A stretch of DNA of 64,000 bases, taken from assembly GCA_016706865.1 (NCBI GenBank), contig JADJIS010000002.1, forward strand, positions 1,502,270 to 1,566,269. The letters run 5' to 3'. The stretch comes from Bacteroidota bacterium. Lineage in GTDB: Bacteria > Bacteroidota > Bacteroidia > Chitinophagales > BACL12. The translations under genes were made by a program, and so were the position numbers. Every line of letters begins with the position of its first letter. Position 1 is the first letter of the stretch. The notes below the pieces were generated by a model. The model searched no databases. It worked only from the letters and a program-made list of their open reading frames with translations, and was not told the DNA's origin. Positions 23,345 to 32,800 of this stretch are shown in pieces.

Positions 23345-24643
23345 ATGAAAAAAATGTTACTCTCAGGGTTGATCCTGATGTCGTCGTTTGCTGTGTTTGG
23401 TCAAACCATCCGCTGCGGTTACAATACCTATCTCAAGCAGCTTGAGCAGAACTTTCCGGATGAATACAACCAGATTTTAGCAGCTGAGGAAGAAGCGAAA
23501 GCCTATTCTAACAGCACCACTACCTATAAAACCAACGGGGGAGTTTATACCATCCCGGTTGTTGTGCATATTGTTTATTCAAGTGCAAGTCAGAATATTG
23601 ACGATGAATTTGTAACGTCCCAATTGGAAGTTCTAAACGAAGATTTCCGCCGGTTAAATGCAGACGCAGATGAAACTCCTGCTGCATTTGAAGGTGATGC
23701 AGGTGATGCCCAGATCGAATTTTGTCTCGCTCAACAGGATCCTGATGGAGTAATACACTCTGGAATAACCAGAACGGAGACTGATATTACAAGTTGGAAT
23801 TTATTTGCCGATGCCGGTGATGATAATTATGCCGACAATGTGAAATTTACCAATAAAGGTGGCGAGGATGCCTGGCCACGCGCTGACTACCTTAATATTT
23901 GGGTTTGTAATATAACAGGCGGTATTTTAGGTTATGCCACTCCTCCAGGAGGAATTTCAACAAAAGATGGGGTTGTGATCGGATATAAATATTTTGGAGT
24001 TGATGGTGCCGGTTCAGATGTTTACGATAAAGGTCGCACAGCAACCCATGAAGTTGGGCACTGGATGAGCCTTAAACATATTTGGGGGGACGATGATTTT
24101 GCGCCAGATCCGAATTGTGGAGGTAGTGACGGTATGGACGACACCCCAAATCAAGGTCTTGCCACCTATGGAAATCCTTCATTCCCACAATTAGATGATT
24201 GTTCGCCTTTAAGTCCAGGTATTCAATTTATGAATTTTATGGATTACACTGATGATGGTGCAATGAATATGTTTTCCAATGATCAAATCACTAAAATGCG
24301 TGATATTTTGGAAACCTCTCGTTCAACTATTCCTGAATCAAACAGATGCGAAGAAGGTGGAGTGGATATTAACGAAGTGTTAAAAAATAAATTGATTCAG
24401 CTGACAGTTTATCCTAATCCATCAAAAGGTGAATTTATTTTTCAAATGAAAAATTTTGAAAATAAGGAGATCACAGTGGAAATTTATAATTTAACAGGTG
24501 AACTAATTAATAGAATTCTCGTTAACAATACAGGTGATGACAAGGTGGTTTTTGATGCCGGAATATTGAGTGCCGGTGATTATCTTGTTAAAGCTTCAGA
24601 CGGTGAATTTATTTTAACACAAAAGATCACGGTCATTAAATAA
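23345..24643 (+). CDS. M43 zinc metalloprotease with T9SS sorting domain, tandem paralogue
   Basis: This 432-residue protein is a paralogue of the preceding gene. It has a signal peptide (MKKMLLSGLILMSSFAVFGQ), IPVVVHIVYSSASQNIDD, then zinc site ATHEVGHWMSLKHIWGDDDF (H-E-x2-H-x5-H) and the Met-turn region FMNFMDYTDDGAMNMFS. The sorting domain begins LTVYPNPSKGEFIFQMKNF near residue 352. The two proteins are colinear throughout, which points to tandem duplication followed by divergence. It is likely secreted by T9SS and auto-processed. The gene is closed by a strong intrinsic terminator at 24672-24704. Confidence 0.92.
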   Translation: MKKMLLSGLILMSSFAVFGQTIRCGYNTYLKQLEQNFPDEYNQILAAEEEAKAYSNSTTTYKTNGGVYTIPVVVHIVYSSASQNIDDEFVTSQLEVLNEDFRRLNADADETPAAFEGDAGDAQIEFCLAQQDPDGVIHSGITRTETDITSWNLFADAGDDNYADNVKFTNKGGEDAWPRADYLNIWVCNITGGILGYATPPGGISTKDGVVIGYKYFGVDGAGSDVYDKGRTATHEVGHWMSLKHIWGDDDFAPDPNCGGSDGMDDTPNQGLATYGNPSFPQLDDCSPLSPGIQFMNFMDYTDDGAMNMFSNDQITKMRDILETSRSTIPESNRCEEGGVDINEVLKNKLIQLTVYPNPSKGEFIFQMKNFENKEITVEIYNLTGELINRILVNNTGDDKVVFDAGILSAGDYLVKASDGEFILTQKITVIK

Positions 24644-24671
24644 TGAAAAAAAGTATTAACTCATAATAAAA

Positions 24672-24704
24672 AAGTGGTTGGCTAATTTTCAACCACTTTT
24701 TTAT
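24672..24704 (+). terminator. Rho-independent terminator after the protease pair
   Basis: AAGTGGTTG (24672-24680) pairs perfectly with CAACCACTT (24690-24698) around a 9-base loop, preceded by A-rich and followed by T-rich sequence. It lies 28 bp after the protease stop and just before mqnE, separating the two transcription units. The A/T flanks would let it act in both directions. Confidence 0.8.
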
Positions 24705-24716
24705 TTATACCATGTT

Positions 24717-25916
24717 ATGAAACGCGAAGAGGAAATTTTACAACTGCTTACAAGTACAACCGACGATTTACAACTCCATGCAATTGCCGCAAAAGTTTTA
24801 AAGGAAGAAAGATTAAATGTTGAGGAAGGAATAATTTTATTTGAAAAAGCTTCACTCGGATTTGTAGGTACACTTGCTGATCATATTCGCAGAAAAAAAC
24901 ATGGTGATATCACTTATTTCAACCGCAATTTTCATATCGAACCAACCAATTTATGTGTATTTGATTGTAAATTTTGTTCCTATTCCCGTTTATTAAAACA
25001 ACGCAGCGATGGATGGGTGATGAGCAAGGAGGAGATGTTGGATATTGTGCGTTCTTATAAAGATAAACCTGTAACGGAAGTACATATTGTTGGGGGAGTT
25101 TTACCGGAATTAAATCTGGAATGGTTTGCAGATATTTTAAAGGAAATTAAAAATTTGCGTCCTGATGTTCACATTAAAGGATTTACTGCAGTGGAATTGG
25201 AATACATGATCCGTAAATCAAAAATGTCGATTCGCGATGGATTAAAATATTTGATGGATGCAGGATTAGGTTCTTTGCCCGGTGGAGGTGCTGAAATATT
25301 TGATGAGGAAATAAGAAATATTATTTGTGCAGATAAATGTGATACCAAAACCTGGTTGGAAATTCACCAGACAGCTCATGAACTCGGAATGCACAGCAAT
25401 GCAACTATGTTATACGGACATATCGAAAATTATGCGCATCGCATCGACCATATGGAACGATTGAGAACTTTGCAGGATATTACGGGTGGATTTAATTGTT
25501 TTATTCCGTTGAAGTTTAGAAATCAAAACAATCAGATGAGTAATATTGCAGAAGTGAGTGTGATTGAAGATCTGAAAAATTATGCTGTTTCCAGAATTTA
25601 TCTCGATAATTTTCCGCATATCAAAGCTTATTGGCCAATGATAGGAAGAGAAAATGCACAACTCAGTTTAAATTTTGGTGTTAACGATATGGATGGAACA
25701 ATTGATGATACAACAAAAATTTATTCCATGGCAGGAGCGGAAGAACAATCCCCCGTTTTAACAACAAAAGAAATTTGTGCATTAATTCTTGCAGCCGGAA
25801 AAGTCCCCGTTGAACGCGATACTCTATACAACACCATTCGCAATTATGAAAACGTTGATCTTGATGCAGAATTTGGTATAGATCATCATATAAGTCTGAA
25901 TGTTATAAATAATTAA
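24717..25916 (+). CDS. mqnE: Aminofutalosine synthase (radical SAM)
   Basis: MqnE joins 3-enolpyruvyl-benzoate to SAM-derived adenosine to give aminofutalosine in the alternative menaquinone pathway. ATG 24717 (MKREEEILQLLTSTTDDLQL) is chosen because the frame upstream lies in the terminator. The radical SAM cluster ligands are Cys80, Cys84 and Cys87 in LCVFDCKFCSYSR. VHIVGGVLPELNLEWF, SLPGGGAEIF and HSNATMLYGH are family segments. At 399 residues the length is typical. mqnA lies one gene downstream on the same strand, confirming the pathway. Confidence 0.93.
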   Translation: MKREEEILQLLTSTTDDLQLHAIAAKVLKEERLNVEEGIILFEKASLGFVGTLADHIRRKKHGDITYFNRNFHIEPTNLCVFDCKFCSYSRLLKQRSDGWVMSKEEMLDIVRSYKDKPVTEVHIVGGVLPELNLEWFADILKEIKNLRPDVHIKGFTAVELEYMIRKSKMSIRDGLKYLMDAGLGSLPGGGAEIFDEEIRNIICADKCDTKTWLEIHQTAHELGMHSNATMLYGHIENYAHRIDHMERLRTLQDITGGFNCFIPLKFRNQNNQMSNIAEVSVIEDLKNYAVSRIYLDNFPHIKAYWPMIGRENAQLSLNFGVNDMDGTIDDTTKIYSMAGAEEQSPVLTTKEICALILAAGKVPVERDTLYNTIRNYENVDLDAEFGIDHHISLNVINN

Positions 25917-25985
25917 ATTGATCTATACTTCCCGCAACCTTCGCGATCTTCCCGCCTTACCGGCCAAAAAACTTAAACCCTTCCA

Positions 25986-26594
25986 TTGAAAAAAGAAATA
26001 TATCTAATCCGTCACGGTGAAACCGATTTTAATAACTTAGGTATAGTGCAAGGTCGTGGAGTAAACAGTTCTATAAACGAAAAAGGTATTAGCCAGGCGC
26101 AACAATTTTACGACGTTTACAAAAATACCGGATTTGAAAAAATATATGTTTCCCTTTTAAAACGAACGGAAGAAACTATTTCACCGTTTAAACAATTAAA
26201 TATTCCTATAGAAAAACATGTTGGGTTGGATGAAATAAGTTGGGGAGTTCATGAAGGGCAAAACAGTGGAGATACCTTCAAAGATTTTTATCGCATTATA
26301 CATTTATGGACCGAAGGTGATCTTGAAGCAAAAATGGAAGCAGGGGAGAGTCCCTTGGAAGTGCAAAACAGACAGTTGGAATTTCTAAAGGTATTGAAAA
26401 ATGCGACGGAGCAAAAAGTTTTAATTTGTTCTCATGGAAGAGCGATCAGAATTTTATTATGCACCATGTTAAATAAACCCCTTAATGAAATGGATACTTT
26501 TCCGCACCATAATGTGAGTCTTTATAAACTCAATTATGAAGATGATATTTTTACACTTGAAAATTTTAATGATATAGCGCATTTAAATGGATAA
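25986..26594 (+). CDS. Histidine phosphatase family protein (phosphoglycerate mutase-like)
   Basis: This 202-residue protein has the phosphohistidine motif LIRHGETDFN at residues 6-15 (catalytic His), the second catalytic His in LICSHGRAIRIL near 145, and the acid region SWGVHEGQ. The start is TTG at 25986; no ATG precedes the RHG motif in frame. It is wedged between mqnE (69 bp) and mqnA (8-bp overlap), so it belongs to the menaquinone transcript, but no phosphatase step is known in the futalosine route. It may act on an unrelated phosphate ester or be a housekeeping passenger. Confidence 0.85.
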   Translation: MKKEIYLIRHGETDFNNLGIVQGRGVNSSINEKGISQAQQFYDVYKNTGFEKIYVSLLKRTEETISPFKQLNIPIEKHVGLDEISWGVHEGQNSGDTFKDFYRIIHLWTEGDLEAKMEAGESPLEVQNRQLEFLKVLKNATEQKVLICSHGRAIRILLCTMLNKPLNEMDTFPHHNVSLYKLNYEDDIFTLENFNDIAHLNG

Positions 26595-27354
26595 TAAAAT
26601 TGTAATTTCTTTAGTTAGTTATTTAAATACCAAACCTTTTTTATACGGTTTGGAGCATTCAGCAATCAGTGAAAGACTGGATCTTCAATTGGATATTCCC
26701 TCAGTAGGAGGAAAAAAATTATTGGAAAATTCAGTAGATATCGGATTAGTACCCGTTGCCGTTTTAGCAAAATTGAACGATGCCCAAATAATTACCGATT
26801 ATTGTATTGGAGCTGATGGCCCTGTTAAAAGTGTAAGTGTATTTTCTGAAATACCAATTGAAGAAGCAGAAAATATTTTTCTTGATTATCATTCACTTAC
26901 ATCCGTTCAATTACTTAAAATATTATTACACGATCATTGGAAAATAACTCCCAATCTTATATCAGCACATGATGGGTATATCAATGAAATAAAGGGCAAA
27001 ACAGCGGGTTTGGTAATTGGTGACAGAGCATTGGCATTAAATAATAAATATCCTTACGTTTACGATCTTAGCGAAGCCTGGAAAAAAATGACGGGATTAC
27101 CCTTTGTTTTTGCCGCCTGGATAACGCGTAAACCACAATATTCCGATAATATTTTTGAATTAAATGAGGCATTAAAATACGGTGTTCATCATATAGACGA
27201 AGTTGTTGATACCTACGATTCCGGCCTCCTCAAAAAATCCGAATTAAAAGACTATCTCCAAAACGACATCGACTATAATCTCGATTCCCTAAAACGCAAA
27301 GCCCTCGATCTTTTCATCGGCAAAATAAAAAACGCGGAGATTGTGAATCAATGA
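26587..27354 (+). CDS. mqnA: Chorismate dehydratase
   Basis: MqnA removes water from chorismate to give 3-enolpyruvyl-benzoate, the first committed step of the futalosine menaquinone pathway. The 255-residue protein opens with ISLVSYLNTKPFLYGLEH, has the periplasmic-binding-protein-like fold, and shows the VDIGLVPVAVLAKL segment near residue 50, DYHSLTSVQLLKILL near 98 and FVFAAWITRK near 178. Its ATG overlaps the end of the phosphatase gene by 8 bp. Together with mqnE it supplies menaquinone to the respiratory chain, including the Ndh-type enzyme at 2.8-4 kb. Confidence 0.9.
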   Translation: MDNKIVISLVSYLNTKPFLYGLEHSAISERLDLQLDIPSVGGKKLLENSVDIGLVPVAVLAKLNDAQIITDYCIGADGPVKSVSVFSEIPIEEAENIFLDYHSLTSVQLLKILLHDHWKITPNLISAHDGYINEIKGKTAGLVIGDRALALNNKYPYVYDLSEAWKKMTGLPFVFAAWITRKPQYSDNIFELNEALKYGVHHIDEVVDTYDSGLLKKSELKDYLQNDIDYNLDSLKRKALDLFIGKIKNAEIVNQ

Positions 27355-27394
27355 GGCAATTATTTCCGCTGCGAATAAATGTTGAAATTATAGA

Positions 27395-27700
27395 TTATAA
27401 TGTCACCCCTCTGGGGTTTGTATTTTCTATTGTTACGGTTTATTATAATAATGTCACCCCTCTGGGGTTTAATCGGATTATATGTGTTAATATAACTTCT
27501 ACCATATAACTTATAATCAGATTTTAAATATAAATATTATTAGACTATATTAATATACCTTTTAAAAATTGGGAAAAAAAATATTACGATAAAGAATATA
27601 TTTCTAAATAACATCGCACAAAACCCCAGCGGGGTAGCATTATTATAGAAATATCATGAAAGAATCAGAATCAAACCCCGTAGGGGGTGACATTATAATC
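27395..27700. repeat. REP/BIME-like array: two forward and two reverse hairpins
   Basis: TTATAATGTCACCCCT..GGGGTTT-type hairpins lie at about 27395-27420 and 27447-27470, and their reverse complements (AAACCCCNNNGGGGT.RCATTATA) at 27621-27645 and 27672-27700. Each is an imperfect palindrome with a CCCC/GGGG stem, and the whole forms a larger inverted repeat. The same family is abundant at 53.25-53.75 kb beside a REP-associated transposase. The region 27355-27856 holds no gene that I can support. Confidence 0.85.
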
Positions 27701-27856
27701 AATCTTGCCAACATCGGTTAGCAGGGGATAATCTTTATGCTTAAATTTATATCATCTTATTATTTTTATCCCTTTAAATCTGCCCAATCAGCGTCATCCG
27801 CGTTCCCTTTTTTTAACCTATTATACCATAGTTGGTGCTTTCCAACTACATGATAC

Positions 27857-28732
27857 TTATATCATTTCTATCACCCCCAACACCTCCCTTATCAACCCAT
27901 CCACAGCCTTATCCGGATCCTTACTAAATTCTCCTCTGGCTCTGTTTGCGAGCAAAACATTTAACGATAAACATTTATGTCCCAATAATTTCGAAAAACC
28001 ATACATCGCTGCTGTTTCCATTTCAATATTAGTAATGCGATGACCTGCAGTTTTAAAACTTTTAATATCCTCATAAAACTTTTCTTGCGAGATCGGAAGA
28101 TTAACTTTTCTTCCCTGCGGTGCATAAAAGCCGGGTGCAGTTAATGTTATTCCGCTATAAAAATCCTTTTGAAATTTAGAATGAAGATATTCATCCGATT
28201 TAAATGTATATGGATGAATTGTATGATGAAAATAACAATGCAATTTAAATCGCGTTAATAATTCCTCTTCCTCCTTTGTATTTTCAAATTTATAAAAATG
28301 CATAACATTATCAATTCCTATCCCAAACGATGAAGCTAAAAATGCATCCACAGGAATATCCTCCTGAATACAACCGGAGGTTCCAATTCTGATAATATTA
28401 AGGGAAATTGGGGTTGTTTTGAATCTGTTCTCCGAAAAGCTATAATTTTTTAATAAATGCAATTCATTGAGGGTTATATCAATATTGTCGGTGCCTATAC
28501 CTGTTGAAATTACGGTTATTCTTTTTTTACCGATATATCCGGTATGCGTAATAAATTCTCGTTTTTGTTTTTTTGTTTCAATTCGGTCGAAATACCTGCT
28601 TACCAAAGCAACTCTGTCGGGGTCGCCAACGGTAATTATGGTGTCAGCAACATCATCAGGGTGCAGGTGAAGATGATAGATACTCCCATCGTTATTCAGT
28701 ATTAATTCGGAGGCCTTGTGTTGTTCATCCAT
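27857..28732 (-). CDS. Nucleoside phosphorylase (uridine phosphorylase-like)
   Basis: This 291-residue protein of the PNP/UDP phosphorylase superfamily shows ADTIITVGDPDRVALVSRYF near residue 30 (phosphate loop Gly-Asp-Pro-x-Arg). It also has the GIGTDNIDITLNEL segment, IIRIGTSGCIQEDI near 120 and IEMETAAMYGFSKLLGH near 232 (purine/pyrimidine and ribose contact Glu-Met-Glu). It likely cleaves nucleosides with phosphate in salvage. ATG 28732 is preferred over a TTG three codons upstream. The futalosine hydrolase MqnB is a distant relative, but this longer protein on the other strand resembles uridine phosphorylase more. Confidence 0.8.
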   Translation of the reverse strand: MDEQHKASELILNNDGSIYHLHLHPDDVADTIITVGDPDRVALVSRYFDRIETKKQKREFITHTGYIGKKRITVISTGIGTDNIDITLNELHLLKNYSFSENRFKTTPISLNIIRIGTSGCIQEDIPVDAFLASSFGIGIDNVMHFYKFENTKEEEELLTRFKLHCYFHHTIHPYTFKSDEYLHSKFQKDFYSGITLTAPGFYAPQGRKVNLPISQEKFYEDIKSFKTAGHRITNIEMETAAMYGFSKLLGHKCLSLNVLLANRARGEFSKDPDKAVDGLIREVLGVIEMI

Positions 28733-28763
28733 GTCCGACAAATTTAAATCGAAATTTTCTGAT

Positions 28764-28771
28764 TATTTTTG
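28764..28771 (+). promoter_or_regulatory. -7 element TATTTTTG of the universal stress protein gene
   Basis: TATTTTTG matches the TAnnTTTG consensus and overlaps a GTG at 28771 that could otherwise be taken as the start. This places the probable start at ATG 28780, about 8 bp downstream. No clear -33 TTG is visible. Confidence 0.5.
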
Positions 28772-28779
28772 TGGAAATT

Positions 28780-29643
28780 ATGCAACAGCAGGAAAGAAGG
28801 ATATTTGTCCCTACCGATTTTTCAAAAGCCTCCAATGCAGCTCTCCAATATGCAATTTACATCGCCAACCGATCAAATGCTATTATAGATCTGGTGCATT
28901 TTGCCAAAAGAGATGATCTGATGCAAAAATCGGAAGGCGCGGCCGAATACAAGAAAAAATTATTGGCACTGGAGAAAAAACTGCATGATATGAAAAATAA
29001 AAGTGGCGCAGCTTTTCGTATTAATGAAGTGGTGATCACAACCACTGAATCCGTTTCTTCAGAAATTCAGGAGTACGGACTTAAAATTCACGCCGAATTG
29101 GCTTGTATTGGAACATTCGGATCCGATTCCAAACCTTCAAAATTCAATCTTGGAAATAATACAGAAAAACTGGTGCGCAGTGTCGACTTTCCGGTTTTAA
29201 CTTGTCGCACGGTTAAAGACACCATAAATTTTAAAGATCTATTACTGCCTATCGATCTCACCAAACACACCCACGAAAAAGTGGAACGCATTATTCGTTT
29301 TGCACAAAATTTTGATTCTACCATTCATCTTGTTGCTGTCTCCGAATTTCTGGAAGAATTTATTTCCAGCAAAGAAGAATTATTAAACCGCATGGAAGAA
29401 GCCGCGGAAACCATTCGCAAAAACGGATTAAAATGTACCACCGAAATGATAAGGCACGATACCGTGAGCAATTCCGTTTTATTATACGCCCAGGAAATTG
29501 ATGCCGATCTTTTAGTGGTAATGAGTCACGCAGAAAATCGATTTAACCAATTACTTTTTGGTTCGAGAATAAATAAAGTGATCTCACATTCGCCAATTCC
29601 GGTGTTGAGTTTCAGGCCTTCGGAGGAGTATGAGGAGAAGTGA
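28780..29643 (+). CDS. Universal stress protein, tandem two-domain
   Basis: This 287-residue protein carries two UspA-like domains. The first opens RRIFVPTDFSKASNAALQYA and ends near LVRSVDFPVLTCR; the second opens KDLLLPIDLTKHTHEKVERI and ends with ADLLVVMSHAENRFNQLLFG then SPIPVLSFRP. In the second domain the G-x2-G-x9-GS/T-type ATP loop is partly kept (SHAENRFNQLLFGSRINKVI), while the first is more degenerate, so nucleotide binding is uncertain. It is probably a cytoplasmic stress or metabolic sensor. It is divergent from the phosphorylase gene across a short shared promoter region. Confidence 0.88.
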   Translation: MQQQERRIFVPTDFSKASNAALQYAIYIANRSNAIIDLVHFAKRDDLMQKSEGAAEYKKKLLALEKKLHDMKNKSGAAFRINEVVITTTESVSSEIQEYGLKIHAELACIGTFGSDSKPSKFNLGNNTEKLVRSVDFPVLTCRTVKDTINFKDLLLPIDLTKHTHEKVERIIRFAQNFDSTIHLVAVSEFLEEFISSKEELLNRMEEAAETIRKNGLKCTTEMIRHDTVSNSVLLYAQEIDADLLVVMSHAENRFNQLLFGSRINKVISHSPIPVLSFRPSEEYEEK

Positions 29644-29868
29644 TAGTATTTAATTGCTGTAAAATTCTTCCACAGATCTATAATTTCTTTAGTCGTGATT
29701 AATCGGTAAATTTGCTGTGAGTGTCTACTATTTAGGATTCACTAAAAATAGTGAATTTACAGTAAGTTATAAAAATATAACACAAAAAATTTGGTTGCGA
29801 TTAAAAGTAGTTCTAATTTTCATAAGTTTTTTGAAAACTTATTGATTTCACGATTAAATCTACTAGTT

Positions 29869-32800
29869 ATGAAAAATCTATTTACCCTCTCCTTGATTTT
29901 TACATTGTTATTATTTTCAACTCCGATATTTGCTCAAAATTTTCTTGTACAGGAATGGATGCACACAACCGGTATACCCGATACTATTGATTGGAGTGCT
30001 GCCACAACGGATGGATCAGGTAATATATATGTTACCACAAACACATTAGTAGATGGTGAAAAAGCAAATATTCTAACTACAAAATATAATAGTAGTGGAG
30101 TTGTGCAATGGGAAGTATCCTATAACAGCACTGGAGATGATAATGATTATGGGACTGCAATATGTGTAGACGGAAGTGGAAATGTATATGTTGCGGCTTC
30201 CTCTTATATAAGTGGCAATAATTATGATTACCGAACAATAAAATATAATAGTTCCGGAACGATACAATGGAATGTAACCTATAATGGTCCCGGAAATTTT
30301 TACGATGTGCCCACTGGTATTGCTGTAGACGGATCAGGGAATGTTTATGTAACGGGAGGCAGTTATGGAAGCTCTACATTGAGCGATTTTTGTACTATTA
30401 AATATAATTCTTCGGGCACAAGCCAATGGACATCTCGGTATAATTATGCAAGCGATCAGGATATTGCAGCGATTATTAAATTTAGTCCATCCGGAAGAGT
30501 TATTGTTGCGGGCGGAAGTGCAGCCTCACCTGGGAGTTGGGATTTTGCATCTATTAAATACAATCAAACCACCGGAGCACAATTAGCGGAAAACAGAAAT
30601 TCTGCATCCGGAGCGGGGTTTGATGAAGTTTATGCTGCTGAAACAGACGCGAGTGGCAATATTTATTTAGTTGGTCGTGCTGCCGTGATTGATGAAGGAT
30701 ATAACATGCGAACAATTAAAATTGATACTTCCATATCAGTTGTCTGGGCTAGAAATTACGATCATGTAGAATTGAATGATGAGGCACATGGAATAGTTGT
30801 TGACTTGAGTGACAACGTATATGTAACTGGTTGGGTTACAAATACTGACGGAACAAAATCGTTTGAAACACTTAAATATAACAGCTCCGGAACTTTGCAG
30901 TGGTCAAATGAAGAAAATGCTGACAATAGTGGTTTAGATGCTTATGCACTAAAAATCAGCAATACCGTTTACCCATATTTAATGGTTGCAGGTAATGTAG
31001 ATAATGGAGCGAGTCTTGATTTTATGTCAGTTATCTATAATACGGATGGTGACAGGTTATGGATCGAACAATACGATGATCCTGATAAAAGTGATGACAA
31101 AGTCAATTTTGTAAAAACAGATCTTGATGGTAATTTTTATGTTGGTGGAAAATCATATGCTGTATCAACAGCAACAAATAGATTAATCAAATATAATTGG
31201 AATAGTTATATTATTCCGCCTGATGATGATATGGCACATCCAACCTCTTTTACTTTTTTCGAAAATAAAGGACAGATAATTGATACAGATAATGAATTAA
31301 GAGAAGATATCAAATATTACACACATCGGCATAATCCATCCTTATATTTTACAGATGATGTTTTAAGTTATGTTTGGAGCAGAATAGACACCACTTCCGC
31401 AAATGATACACTTTCTAGAATTGATTTAAGTTTTCCGGGAAGCAATGGAACCAAAGTGGTAAATAGAGCCGTAAGCCAAGCCGGTGAATATTTGAATTAT
31501 TATCTTGCTCACTGCGCTGATGGAATTACCAATGTAAGAAGTAGCGACAGGCTAATTATTACTGATCTATATGATGATGTCGATTTAGAATTTTTCTTTG
31601 ATGAAGCAGGAATAAAGTATTATCTTATTATTAAGCCAGGATATAGTGAACAGAATGATCCGATTTCCTTATTATATGATGGGGCAGAGGAGGTGAATAT
31701 ATTAGGTGGTGGCGAACTTGAAATTGTCGGATTACTCGGAACATTAAAACAAGAAATTGCAGAAGCATATCAAATTGACGGCGCAGGTGATCTGGTTACT
31801 CTTGGTTGGGATGCAGATTTTGTTGTTATTGATGATTTTGAAATTGGGTTTGATTTAGGAGCTTATGACGATGAATTACCTCTAATTATCGAAATGAAAT
31901 TTGAACCTCTTATAATGGGAGCACTATGTGAACCCAATTTGTTTTGGGGAACATGGTATGGAGGTGATGATGATGATATATTGACCGATGTTAAAATTAA
32001 TTCGGCTGATTATCCTGCTTTATACATTTCTGGCGCAACTCAATCAACTGCAACAGAGTTTCCATCGGAATACGAATTTATAAACGAATTAACAGGAACT
32101 GCTTATGACATTTTCATTCAAAAAATAAATCTAGATGAGTATAATCCAATTTATGATATGTATCAACCGTATTGGGGTTCATATGTTGGAGGAAGCGACA
32201 ATGAGTATTTATATGGATCTAAAAATTCTAAATTAACTATTATAGAATCGTTAGAGGGTAATGGCAAAAAAATTTATTTTACTGGGCTTAGTGAAAGTGA
32301 TGATCTTCCTGTTATTGACAACGCGCCAGGTGATCCAGATAACCTATTTGACCCCGATTTAAATTCTGGCATGGATGGGATTTTAGGCATGATGTCAAGC
32401 ATGGGTTATTTAAATTGGTTAACTTATATTGGTGGTTCTACAGATAACACAAGAATATATGGAATTGATAAAACTTATGATGATGGAATAATTATAGTTG
32501 GATATAGTAGAGGTGGCGATGACTTTCCATTTTATGACCCCTCAGGCACATTTCCGTTTCATACTTCTCTTAGATCTGGGTTTATAATTGAACTTGACAA
32601 CGTTCATCATCTTAAGTTAGGTACTTTATTTGGGAGTACATCAACTGATCAAATATATGATGTAGTTGTAGATAACAATAACGATTATATTATTACAGGT
32701 TATACATATGGAATAGATTTTCCAATTACAACGGGTGGTTGTTATGGAACCTCTGCCGGGGCTTCAGATATATTTGTTACTAAAATACGAATTGATGGTG

